DNA from: Myxococcus xanthus
GTDB lineage: Bacteria > Myxococcota > Myxococcia > Myxococcales > Myxococcaceae
DNA: 64,000 nucleotides
Assembly (NCBI RefSeq): GCF_900106535.1
Contig: NZ_FNOH01000003.1
Location: 806,001-870,000 of the forward strand
Reading direction: 5' to 3'
The notes beneath the pieces were generated by a model. That model made no database searches, had not been told where the DNA came from, and was given only the letters and a program-made list of their open reading frames with translations. A program made the translations under genes and the position numbers. This document shows, in pieces, positions 15,253 through 22,889 of this stretch. Position 1 is the first letter of the stretch. The number at the start of each line of letters is the position of its first letter.

Positions 15253-16788
15253 TTGCAAACCCGCTCCCTGCTTCTAACCGCCATTCTCTTTGGCGGTTCG
15301 GCCGCCGTCGCCGCGACGCCCCCTCCCCTGACGACGGACACCGGATCCCCCGTGGGGACCAACCAGAACTCCAAGACGGCCGGCCCGCGTGGCGGCGTCC
15401 TCCTGGAGGACTTCCACCTCATCGAAAAGCTGGCGCGCTTTGACCGTGAGCGAATCCCCGAGCGCGTGGTCCACGCCCGCGGCACCGGCGCCTACGGCAC
15501 CTTCGAGAGCTACGGCGACTTCTCCAAGCTGACGCGCGCATCCCTCTTCTCCGCCAAGGGCAAGAAGACGCCGATGTTCGTGCGCTTCTCCACGGTCATC
15601 CATCCGACGGGCTCGCCGGAGACGCTGCGCGATCCTCGCGGCTTCGCGCTCAAGTTCTACACGGACGAGGGCAACTGGGACCTGGTGGGCAACAACCTGC
15701 CCATCTTCTTCATCCGCGACGCCATCAAATTCCCGGACATGGTGCACTCGCTGAAGCCGTCGCCCATCACGAACAAGCAGGACCCGAACCGCTCCTTCGA
15801 CTTCTTCTCGCACCTGCCCGAGTCGACGCACATGCTCACGCAGGTGTACTCGGACATCGGCATCCCGGCGAACTACCGCCAGATGAACGGGCACGGCGTG
15901 CACTCCTTCAAGTTCGTCAACGCGAAGGGCGAATACAAGTACGTGAAGTTCAACTGGAGCTCGCAGCAGGGCGTGAAGAGCCTCACCGCCGAGGACGCCG
16001 CCCGCGTCATCTCCGAGGACCACCAGCACGCCACCACGGACCTCTACGCCACCATTGGCGCGGGCAAGTTCCCCTCGTGGGAGCTGAGCGTGCAGGTGCT
16101 GGACCCCAAGGAGCTGGACAAGTTCAGCTTCGACCCGCTCGACGCGACGAAGATCTGGCCCGAGGCGCAGGTGCCGTCCATCAAGCTGGGCAAGTTCACG
16201 CTCAACAAGATGCCGGACAACTTCTTCGAGGAGACCGAGCAGGCGGCCTTCTCCCCTGGCGTGCAGCCGCCGGGCATCGAGCCCTCCGAGGACCGCCTCC
16301 TGCAGGGCCGCCTGTTCTCCTACGCCGACACCCAGCGCTACCGCATTGGCGCCAACTATCAGTCGCTGCCCATCAACCGGTCCCGCGCGACGGTGAGCAA
16401 CAACAACCAGGCGGGCAGCATGAACTTCGCCAACACGAAGTCGGACGTGAACTACGAGCCCAGCGTCAGCCGTGAGACGCAGGACGCGCCGCAGTACCTC
16501 TTCTCCAACGCGCCGCTCAGGGGCACCACGCAGCAGGGCGGCATCGAGAAGACGGACAACTTCGCGCAGGCCGGCGCCTTCTATCTGGCGCTCGACGCGG
16601 GCGGGAAGGACCGCCTCATCAAGAACCTGGCCGCGGACCTGAATCAGGTGCGTGATGCCAAGGTGAAGGCCCGCATGGTGGGTCACTTCTTCATGGCCAA
16701 CCCTGACTACGGCACCCGCCTTGCCAAGGCGGTCAACGTGAAGCTGGACGACGCCAAGGCCGCCGTGGCCACGCTCGCCGCCCGCTGA
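15253..16788 (+). CDS. Exported heme catalase
   Basis: 511-aa monofunctional small-subunit catalase (2 H2O2 to O2 and water). A signal peptide (SLLLTAILFGGSAAVAA, about residues 4-21) sends it to the periplasm, unlike cytosolic catalases. Catalytic His lies in RVVHARGTGAYGTF, the distal Asn in LVGNNLPIFFIRD, and the proximal heme-ligand Tyr in RLFSYADTQRYRIGANY. The NADPH-region and C-terminal residues are of normal length. The start is TTG, chosen for the aaggag site seven bases upstream and because it gives a complete signal. A strong hairpin follows at 16801-16834, then an ankyrin-repeat gene. A catalase with a downstream ankyrin-repeat partner is a known pairing (katB-ankB in Pseudomonas), where the ankyrin protein supports catalase activity. 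Confidence 0.93.
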   Translation: MQTRSLLLTAILFGGSAAVAATPPPLTTDTGSPVGTNQNSKTAGPRGGVLLEDFHLIEKLARFDRERIPERVVHARGTGAYGTFESYGDFSKLTRASLFSAKGKKTPMFVRFSTVIHPTGSPETLRDPRGFALKFYTDEGNWDLVGNNLPIFFIRDAIKFPDMVHSLKPSPITNKQDPNRSFDFFSHLPESTHMLTQVYSDIGIPANYRQMNGHGVHSFKFVNAKGEYKYVKFNWSSQQGVKSLTAEDAARVISEDHQHATTDLYATIGAGKFPSWELSVQVLDPKELDKFSFDPLDATKIWPEAQVPSIKLGKFTLNKMPDNFFEETEQAAFSPGVQPPGIEPSEDRLLQGRLFSYADTQRYRIGANYQSLPINRSRATVSNNNQAGSMNFANTKSDVNYEPSVSRETQDAPQYLFSNAPLRGTTQQGGIEKTDNFAQAGAFYLALDAGGKDRLIKNLAADLNQVRDAKVKARMVGHFFMANPDYGTRLAKAVNVKLDDAKAAVATLAAR

Positions 16789-16800
16789 TTCGTTCTTCTC

Positions 16801-16834
16801 CGGGCCCTGGCATGGCTGTCTCCGCCAGGGCCCG
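16801..16834. terminator. Strong 11-bp hairpin after catalase
   Basis: cgggccctggc and gccagggcccg pair perfectly around a 12-base loop, starting 12 bp after the catalase stop. No clean T run follows. It probably ends or attenuates catalase transcription before the ankyrin gene. Confidence 0.6.
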
Positions 16835-16965
16835 GCGCTTCCCGCCACTCCCCCTGGGAGAAGGCCGGGATGTGGCGGCGCCCAGCGACTCCCCCCTCTC
16901 GCCGCCCGTCGCATCCCGGTCTTCCCTCAGCGGGGGCAGGCCCCCTCTCTCTTCTGGAGTCCGCC

Positions 16966-17583
16966 ATGATTCGCAAGCTGCTCTTGGGAACGCTGGGCCT
17001 GTTGATGCTGGGTGCCAGCGTGTTGACGGCCGCGTGGATGTCCCTGCGCGCCACGCCCGCGCCGCAAGGGCGTCTGCTGGCCACGAGCGAGGCGGAGCGC
17101 TACCTGCTGGCCGCCGCCCGTGCCGGAGAGACGGACATCGTCGCCGGGCTCGTCCAGGCGGGTACGCCGGTGGAGGCGCGGGATGCTCGCGGCTTCTCGC
17201 CGCTCATCCTCGCCGCGTACCACGGGCACGCGGACACGGTGCGCGCCCTGCTCTCCGCCGGCGCGGATGCGTGCGCGGGCGACAACAACGGCAACACCGC
17301 GCTCATGGGCGCGGCCTTCAAGGGCTATGCGGACATCGTCGGACTGATCAATCAGCAACCCTGCGCGGTGGACCAGAGCAACCGCTTCGGCCAGACAGCG
17401 CTGATGTTCGCGTCCCTGTTCGGCCGCAAGGAGGTGGTGGAGCAACTCCGGCAGCAGGGGGCCTCCCCTGACGTGCGCGATGGCAGCGGCCGCAGCGCCC
17501 AGGACTGGGCACGCACGCAGGAGCCGAACGCGCCCGTGCCCCAGGCGCCCACCGCGCCGGAGACGTCCGCCTCGGCGCGATGA
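16966..17583 (+). CDS. Membrane-anchored ankyrin-repeat protein, catalase partner
   Basis: 205-aa protein with an N-terminal hydrophobic anchor or signal (LLLGTLGLLMLGASVLTAAW, residues 5-24) and about four ankyrin repeats (residues 40-180). The repeats are visible as AARAGETDIVAGLVQAG, GFSPLILAAYHGHADTVRALLSAGA, GNTALMGAAFKGYADIVGLI and GQTALMFASLFGRKEVVEQLRQQGA. The tail is Pro/Ala rich. It should face the periplasm, where the preceding catalase is exported, so a chaperone or stabilising role toward that enzyme is likely by analogy with AnkB. The ATG is preceded by ctggagt. An upstream in-frame extension was rejected because it overlaps the hairpin region and lacks a ribosome site. Confidence 0.88.
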   Translation: MIRKLLLGTLGLLMLGASVLTAAWMSLRATPAPQGRLLATSEAERYLLAAARAGETDIVAGLVQAGTPVEARDARGFSPLILAAYHGHADTVRALLSAGADACAGDNNGNTALMGAAFKGYADIVGLINQQPCAVDQSNRFGQTALMFASLFGRKEVVEQLRQQGASPDVRDGSGRSAQDWARTQEPNAPVPQAPTAPETSASAR

Positions 17584-17671
17584 CACGAAGGTGCTGCTCC
17601 GCCCAGGATGAGGCAAGGAGGCCCCATCCCGGTGAAGACGCCGCTGGGCATCGGGCCAGACGGCTCGACGG

Positions 17672-18703
17672 CTAGACGTATCGCGTGCCGAAGAGCTGGA
17701 GCAACTGCGGCTCGGTGCGCAGCAAGTCCAGCGTCAGCGCGGCGTGGCCGGGCACGTACCCGTTGCCCACCACCATGGTGACATCCTTGCCCACGCCCTC
17801 GGCGCCCAGGGCCGCCGCGGTGAAGCTGGTGGCCATGGAGAAGAAGATGGCCGTGCCGCCGTCCTTCACCGACAGGATGGTGGCCATCTCCGTGTTGCCC
17901 ACGCTGGCGCAGTTGACCACCAGGTCGCAGAGCTGACCGTCCGTCGCCTGGCTCACCGCTTCCATGACGTCCACGCCCTGAGTCGCGTCCACCTTCAGGG
18001 CCACGTCACACAGGCCAATGCCGGACAGCAGGTCCAGCGCGCCCTGCGACACATCGAGCGCCAGCAGCTTGCCCCGACTCTCCAGTTTGCGCCGCGCCTG
18101 CGCCAGACACAGCGCCCCGCTCTTGCCCGCGCCCAGCACCGCCACCGTCATGCCCGGCCGCACGTGCCGGGCCACCAGCGCGGGCGCGCCACACACGTCC
18201 AGCGCCGCGAGCGCCAACGTGTCCGGCATGTCCGTGGGCAGCTTCGCGTAGATGCCGCTGGCGAACAGGATCGCGTGTCCGCGGATGTCCACGCGGTCGA
18301 TGTCCGCGTGCACCGCCTTCACCTCTTCGATGACCAGCGGCGTCAGCGTCAGGCTCACCAGCGTGGCGATGCGGTCGCCCACCTTGAGCAGCTCGCGCGC
18401 GGGGTGCCTGGCGCCCAGCTCCTTCACGCGGCCAATCAACATGCCGCCCGAGCCCGTCACGGGGTTCTGCATCTTCCCCCGCTCACGGACGATTTCCTGG
18501 ATGCGCTCGCCAATGCGCTTCGCGTCGCCGCCCACCTCGCCCTTGATCTGCTTGAAGGACGCGGCGTCGATGTTGAGGCTCTCCACGTCGATGAGCAGCT
18601 CGGACTCGCGGCACGGCAGCGAAGGATCCAACTGCTTCGCGCGCTGGGGCAGCACGCCCTTCTCGCCAACGACGCGAGACAGCCCGTAGAGGTCGATGCT
18701 CAT
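17672..18703 (-). CDS. kdd: L-erythro-3,5-diaminohexanoate dehydrogenase
   Basis: 343-aa NAD-dependent enzyme that oxidises 3,5-diaminohexanoate to 5-amino-3-oxohexanoate, the step between KamDE and Kce. The fold is alcohol-dehydrogenase-like, with a Rossmann motif VAVLGAGKSGALCLAQ (about residues 186-201), NPVTGSGGMLIGRV in the substrate domain and LVVNCASVGNTEMATILSV later. Length matches Kdd. It lies 2.7 kb from the rest of the pathway on the same strand, separated by the opposite-strand catalase and ankyrin genes, so it has its own promoter within 18704-18877. An ordinary zinc ADH is unlikely because no zinc-site cysteine cluster is seen. Confidence 0.87.
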   Translation of the reverse strand: MSIDLYGLSRVVGEKGVLPQRAKQLDPSLPCRESELLIDVESLNIDAASFKQIKGEVGGDAKRIGERIQEIVRERGKMQNPVTGSGGMLIGRVKELGARHPARELLKVGDRIATLVSLTLTPLVIEEVKAVHADIDRVDIRGHAILFASGIYAKLPTDMPDTLALAALDVCGAPALVARHVRPGMTVAVLGAGKSGALCLAQARRKLESRGKLLALDVSQGALDLLSGIGLCDVALKVDATQGVDVMEAVSQATDGQLCDLVVNCASVGNTEMATILSVKDGGTAIFFSMATSFTAAALGAEGVGKDVTMVVGNGYVPGHAALTLDLLRTEPQLLQLFGTRYV

Positions 18704-18736
18704 GTTCCCGTCTCCCTGAAGGTTGTCGGGCGCCCG

Positions 18737-18754
18737 GCCCCGCCACGGCGGGGC
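18737..18754. terminator. Short GC hairpin between esterase and kdd
   Basis: gccccgc/gcggggc with a four-base loop lies downstream of the esterase stop and about 35 bp before the kdd start, both genes on the minus strand. It may end esterase transcription or shape the kdd leader. There is no T tract. Confidence 0.4.
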
Positions 18755-18877
18755 GCACCCAGGGAGGCGTCTACCCGCTCGGGCAGGGAAAAGGCCAGCG
18801 CCACGTCACGCGCGGTGGGCCGGGGCGTCCCCCAGCGGGCATCCCGACCACCGCGAGACAGGCCCTGGCCCCGTGCG

Positions 18878-19885
18878 TCAGTCCTGCGCCAGGTTCGGCA
18901 CCAGGACGGACAGCGAGCGTGCGAAGCGGTACGACACACCGGAGTGGCCGTCCTCGAACTCCTCGTGGACGCGCTCGACGCCCGCGTTCTTGAAGTCCTC
19001 CGCGAGCATCCGCGTGCCCCAGCGGATGTTGAACTCGTCACGCGTCCCACAGTCCAGATACACCGTCTTCAGCTTCCGGAACGCGTCCATGAACTTGGGC
19101 ACGAAGCGCACCGGGTCGTGCACCAGCCACCGGTTCCACACGTCGAGCCGCAGCCGGCCCGTGTTCGCGTCGAAGGGCAGCTCCACGTTGAGCGGCTCGC
19201 CCTTCTTCGGAGAATACGCGGCGGCCATCGCCAGAACGTTCACCACCGGGAAGTCGTCCCCGCGCATCTTCGTCTCACTCACGCGCGCCCGGAACTCGGC
19301 GTGCCACGCCTCCACGCCGCCGGCCTTCAGCAGCGCCGCCGCGGCCTTCGGGAGGTCCGGCAGGTAGCAGTATTCGAAGTAGGAATCCGCCGCGTGCGCG
19401 CCCACGTGGGAGAACAGTTCCGGGTGGTAGCGGCCCATCACCAGCGCGCCGTAGCCACCGGAGCTGTGCCCCACCACGGCGCGCGAGGCAGCCTTCGGCA
19501 GGGTGCGGTAGGTGCGGTCCACGAAGCCCACCACGTCCTTGGTCAGGTAGTCGCGGTACCGGCCAATGGCGTCGCTGTTCACCCACTGGCTGCCACCCAG
19601 CGACGTCCAGGCATCCGGGAAGACGCCGATGACGGGCGGAATCGCGCCGGACTCGACGAGGGCGTCCAGGCGCTGGGGGACGGTGGGCGCGAAGCCCGAC
19701 GCGTTCGTCCACGAGCCGCCGCTGTTGCCGAAGGCATGCAGGAAGTAGACGACGGGGTAGCGTCTCTCATCCGCGCCGTAGCCCGGCGGCAGGTACACGG
19801 TGAGCTTGCGGCGAGCCGGGTCCCCCAGCGGGTTCGACTCCAGCGCGGGTGACAGCAGCTCACTCGACTCCAGCAATCCATTCAT
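18878..19885 (-). CDS. Esterase of the EstA/esterase D alpha/beta-hydrolase type
   Basis: 335-aa alpha/beta hydrolase of the putative-esterase family (PF00756 type). Visible are the N-terminal KLTVYLPPGY strand, YPVVYFLHAFGNSGGSW for the oxyanion region, the nucleophile elbow GHSSGGYGALVMG, a likely acid in DCGTRDEF and the catalytic His in EDGHSGVSY. No signal peptide, so it is probably cytosolic. Substrates of this family include S-formylglutathione, feruloyl and acyl esters; no specificity can be read here. It is preceded by the uracil-DNA glycosylase gene with a 28-bp gap and may be co-transcribed, without an obvious functional link. Confidence 0.88.
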   Translation of the reverse strand: MNGLLESSELLSPALESNPLGDPARRKLTVYLPPGYGADERRYPVVYFLHAFGNSGGSWTNASGFAPTVPQRLDALVESGAIPPVIGVFPDAWTSLGGSQWVNSDAIGRYRDYLTKDVVGFVDRTYRTLPKAASRAVVGHSSGGYGALVMGRYHPELFSHVGAHAADSYFEYCYLPDLPKAAAALLKAGGVEAWHAEFRARVSETKMRGDDFPVVNVLAMAAAYSPKKGEPLNVELPFDANTGRLRLDVWNRWLVHDPVRFVPKFMDAFRKLKTVYLDCGTRDEFNIRWGTRMLAEDFKNAGVERVHEEFEDGHSGVSYRFARSLSVLVPNLAQD

Positions 19886-19913
19886 CCGTGCATTCCCTTC
19901 ATCGGGCCCGCGG

Positions 19914-20990
19914 CTACGCGCGCGAACCGGGTTGCTTCCCCAGCACCTTCATCACCGCCTGGAGGTCCTCCCATGCCTTGCGCTTCTCCGCCGGGCTGCG
20001 AAGGAGGTACGCCGGGTGGAAGGTGGGCATCAGTTGGATGCCCTCGTAGGTGCGCCAGTTGCCACGCAGGCGGGTGATGGGCGTGCTGTCCCGCAGCAGC
20101 GTCTGCGCCGCGAACTTGCCCAGCGCCACCACCACCTTGGGCTGGATGGCGGCCAACTGCGCGCGCAGGAAAGGCTCACAGGCGGCAACCTCCTCCGGCT
20201 CCGGATTGCGGTTCCCCGGTGGCCGGCACTTCACGACGTTGCAGATGTAGACGTCGTCGCGGCGGTAGCCCATCGCGCCAATCATCTTCGTCAGCAGGTC
20301 GCCGGCCGCGCCGACGAAGGGCACGCCCTGCAGGTCCTCGTTCTCCCCCGGGCCCTCGCCCACGAACACCAGCTCCGCGCGGGGATTGCCCGAGCCGAAC
20401 ACGAGGTTCTTGCGCGTCGAGCACAGATTGCAGCGCTGGCAGTCGCCCAGCTCCCGGCGAATCTCATCCAACATCGGCCGCTCGCCGTTCGCCGCTCCAG
20501 GCAGAGCCCCAGCGGGCCGCGACGTGGGCGGCGGCGCATCCACACGCATCCCCGCGACCGGCGTTCGAGGCGCCGGAGGCTGGCCCTCAACGGCGCCGAG
20601 AGCCATCCCCCCAGGACGCATGGGAGGCGTGGACGGGGGCGGCACCCGGGCCGGCGCTGCGACACCGACTCCCGGCGGTGCCACTACACCAGCAGGAGTC
20701 GCCGGGCCCGGCCGCTCCGTGCCGATGGAACGGTGCTCCGGTGCCGGGCTTGCCAGCGGCGGACGGGGCAGCGGAGCCTCGGGGCGAGCAGGAGGCGCAG
20801 CGTCCACAGTTCCCTGTGTCCGGGCGAAGCGCGCGCGCAAGGAGGGAGCCGAGCGTTGGAGCTCGAGCGCCGCCTTGGCGTCAATCATCAGCACCCGGCC
20901 AGCGGCCTCCTCCTGCCAGAGGAGGTGGCGGCGCACATCGTCCAGCAGGGCGCTCAGGTCCTGCGAGGCCTCGGGCGTGTCATCAATCAC
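19914..20990 (-). CDS. Family 4 uracil-DNA glycosylase (Fe-S)
   Basis: About 358-aa DNA repair enzyme that removes uracil from DNA. The C-terminal 190 residues are the catalytic domain: CQRCNLC (two iron-sulfur cysteines), VFVGEGPGENEDLQGVPFVG (motif 1), CNVVKCRPPGNRNPEPEEVAACEPF (the other two cluster cysteines) and TFHPAYLLR (motif 2). The N-terminal 165 residues are a long Pro/Ala-rich, probably disordered extension, unlike the roughly 200-aa core enzymes but seen in other delta-proteobacterial-type homologues. The start is set at GTG 20990 (VIDDTPEASQD). The frame is open to 21191, but that part looks noncoding and would overlap the thioesterase promoter. The 199-bp gap 20991-21189 shows no other feature. 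Confidence 0.88.
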   Translation of the reverse strand: MIDDTPEASQDLSALLDDVRRHLLWQEEAAGRVLMIDAKAALELQRSAPSLRARFARTQGTVDAAPPARPEAPLPRPPLASPAPEHRSIGTERPGPATPAGVVAPPGVGVAAPARVPPPSTPPMRPGGMALGAVEGQPPAPRTPVAGMRVDAPPPTSRPAGALPGAANGERPMLDEIRRELGDCQRCNLCSTRKNLVFGSGNPRAELVFVGEGPGENEDLQGVPFVGAAGDLLTKMIGAMGYRRDDVYICNVVKCRPPGNRNPEPEEVAACEPFLRAQLAAIQPKVVVALGKFAAQTLLRDSTPITRLRGNWRTYEGIQLMPTFHPAYLLRSPAEKRKAWEDLQAVMKVLGKQPGSRA

Positions 20991-21189
20991 GGTCCTGGAT
21001 CGGTATCGGACGTGGCGCCCGTGCGCAAGGAAGCGGACGCCCAAGCCGGCTGTTCGCCTCCCGCCAGAGCAGTTCCAGGCCCACGCCCGGAGTCCTACCC
21101 CGCCCTGCCCCCAGTCATCCGCCCTGGAGGCACCCCGGACCCACGCTATCTTGCGCCCCGAACCCGGTGTCACGCAGCAAGGAGCCGCC

Positions 21190-21621
21190 ATGGCGCACCA
21201 GAACCCGGATTACCGCCAGGACACGGAGGACCTGTTCACATCGGCCGCCTTCGTCATGGACCTGGGCATCCAGCCCGTGGACATCCGCCCCGGCGAGGTG
21301 GAGGCCCGGCTGGTGGTGCAGCCCCGACACCTGCAGCAGGACGGCGTCATCCACGCTGGTGTCCAGGCGACGCTGGCGGACCATACGGCGGGCGCGGCGG
21401 CCTTCTCCGTCGTTCGGAAGGGCCAGCGAGTGTTGTCCACCAGCATCACCGTCCACCTGCTCCAGACGGCGTCCGGTGAAGAACTGCGGTGCAAGGCCCG
21501 GGTGCTGCGCGCCGGCCGCCGGCTCATCGTCACGGAGTCCGAGGTCCACGCCGTCTCCGGCGGCACGCCCCGGCTCGTGTCGAAGACCACCGTCACCCTC
21601 GCAGTGATGGAGCCCCGCTAG
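21190..21621 (+). CDS. PaaI-type hotdog thioesterase
   Basis: 143-aa cytosolic acyl-CoA thioesterase of the PaaI/YdiI type. The core signature reads QDGVIHAGVQATLADHTAGAAAF, in place of the usual HGG..a..aD motif, with the conserved Asp in LADHTAG. The VLSTSITVHLLQTASGEELRCKARVL strand pair is typical of the fold. ATG 21190 follows an aaggag site directly; longer in-frame starts upstream are antisense to the glycosylase and were rejected. The stop overlaps the coaBC stop by four bases (convergent). The acyl substrate cannot be told from sequence. Confidence 0.87.
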   Translation: MAHQNPDYRQDTEDLFTSAAFVMDLGIQPVDIRPGEVEARLVVQPRHLQQDGVIHAGVQATLADHTAGAAAFSVVRKGQRVLSTSITVHLLQTASGEELRCKARVLRAGRRLIVTESEVHAVSGGTPRLVSKTTVTLAVMEPR

Positions 21622-22838
21622 GACGGAGACACGAGCAGCAGCTCGATGAGGGCCTGCGCCACCTCGCGCTTGCTGCCCTGGAGTTCATGCTGCGCGCCCG
21701 AACGCGTGAGCACCGTCACCCGGTTGGTGTCCGTTCCAAAGCCCGCGCCAGGGGCCGTCACGTCGTTGGCGACAATCGCGTCCAGCCCCTTGCGCTCCAG
21801 CTTGTCGCGCGCGTGCGCCACCACGCGCTCCGTTTCCGCCGCGAAGCCCACCAGCACCGGCCGCTTCGGCTGTCCCGCCACCTGGCGGGAGGCCTCCGCG
21901 AGCACGTCCGGCGTGCGCACGAGCGTCAGCGCCTCGGGCGACGTCGAAGCGCCCTTCTTCACCTTCTGCGGCGCGCGCGTCTCCGGGCGCCAGTCGCTGA
22001 CCGCCGCAGTGGCGATGAACACATCCACCGTGCCCACCCGTGAGAGCACCTCGCGCGCCATGTCGTCCGCGCTCACCACGTCCACGATGTCCAAGCCGCC
22101 GCGCTCCACGGTGCCCACGGGACCAAGCACCACTGTCACCTCGGCGCCCAGGGTCCGGGCCGCGTGCGCGAGCGCCATGCCCATCTTCCCCGTGGAGGGA
22201 TTGGAGATGAACCGCACCGGGTCCAGGAACTCGCGCGTGGGGCCCGCCGTCAGCAGCACCCGCTTCCCCGCCAGTGGGCCAGCGCCGAAACGCGCCGCGA
22301 CCGCCTGGACGATGGCTGGAACGTCCGCCAGTCGCCCCTCCCCCACGTCACCACAGGCCAGCATCCCCGCGCCTGGGCCCACGCGCGAGAAGCGCGGATA
22401 GGCCAGCAGGGCCGCCAGGTTCTCCTGCGTCAGGGGGTTGTCCCACATGGCCACGTTCATCGCCGGCGCCAGCACCACCGGCCCCCGGAAGGCAAGCAGC
22501 GACGTCGTCACGGCGTCGTTCCCCATGCCCGCGCGGATGCGCGCCAGCAGGTCCGCGGTGGCCGGCGCCACGACGAACACCTCGGCCCAGCGCGCAAGGT
22601 CCAGGTGGCCGAAGTTCCCCTCCTGGGCAGGGTCGAAATAGTCCGTGAGCACAGGGTGCCCGCTGAGCGCCTGGAAGGTGAGCGGGGTGACGAACTGGCG
22701 CGCGGACTCCGTCATGGCCACCCGCACCTCGGCGCCTGCACGCGACAGTTCCCGCACCAGCTCGCAGGCCTTGTACGCCGCGATGCCGCCACCCACGCCA
22801 ACGACCACCCGGCGGCCTTTCAGAGTCGTCACGTCCAT
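21618..22838 (-). CDS. coaBC: Phosphopantothenoylcysteine decarboxylase / phosphopantothenate-cysteine ligase
   Basis: 406-aa bifunctional coenzyme A biosynthesis enzyme. The N-terminal CoaC half (about 1-185) is a flavoprotein with [19 protein letters not shown], the active-site region [23 protein letters not shown], and [15 protein letters not shown] containing the PAMN motif. The C-terminal CoaB half (about 190-406) has [20 protein letters not shown], the PSTGKMG motif and VGFAAETE. A normal-length essential gene and a good marker of conserved chromosome. It would also feed phosphopantetheine supply for the megasynthases 8 kb away, but there is no sign of linked control. It is convergent with the thioesterase. 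Confidence 0.95.
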   Translation of the reverse strand: MDVTTLKGRRVVVGVGGGIAAYKACELVRELSRAGAEVRVAMTESARQFVTPLTFQALSGHPVLTDYFDPAQEGNFGHLDLARWAEVFVVAPATADLLARIRAGMGNDAVTTSLLAFRGPVVLAPAMNVAMWDNPLTQENLAALLAYPRFSRVGPGAGMLACGDVGEGRLADVPAIVQAVAARFGAGPLAGKRVLLTAGPTREFLDPVRFISNPSTGKMGMALAHAARTLGAEVTVVLGPVGTVERGGLDIVDVVSADDMAREVLSRVGTVDVFIATAAVSDWRPETRAPQKVKKGASTSPEALTLVRTPDVLAEASRQVAGQPKRPVLVGFAAETERVVAHARDKLERKGLDAIVANDVTAPGAGFGTDTNRVTVLTRSGAQHELQGSKREVAQALIELLLVSPS

Positions 22839-22889
22839 GCGGCTTCCTAATGCGCGGGGAGGCGGGCTCGCAACCGTCCCGGCAGGGCC

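Noticed and set aside
15274-16914. 546-aa minus-strand frame opposite the catalase
   Set aside because: Antisense shadow; the catalase motifs are complete on the plus strand.
20991-21191. N-terminal extension of the uracil-DNA glycosylase to 21191
   Set aside because: The extra residues look noncoding and would overlap the ribosome site of the divergent thioesterase gene; GTG 20990 fits better.
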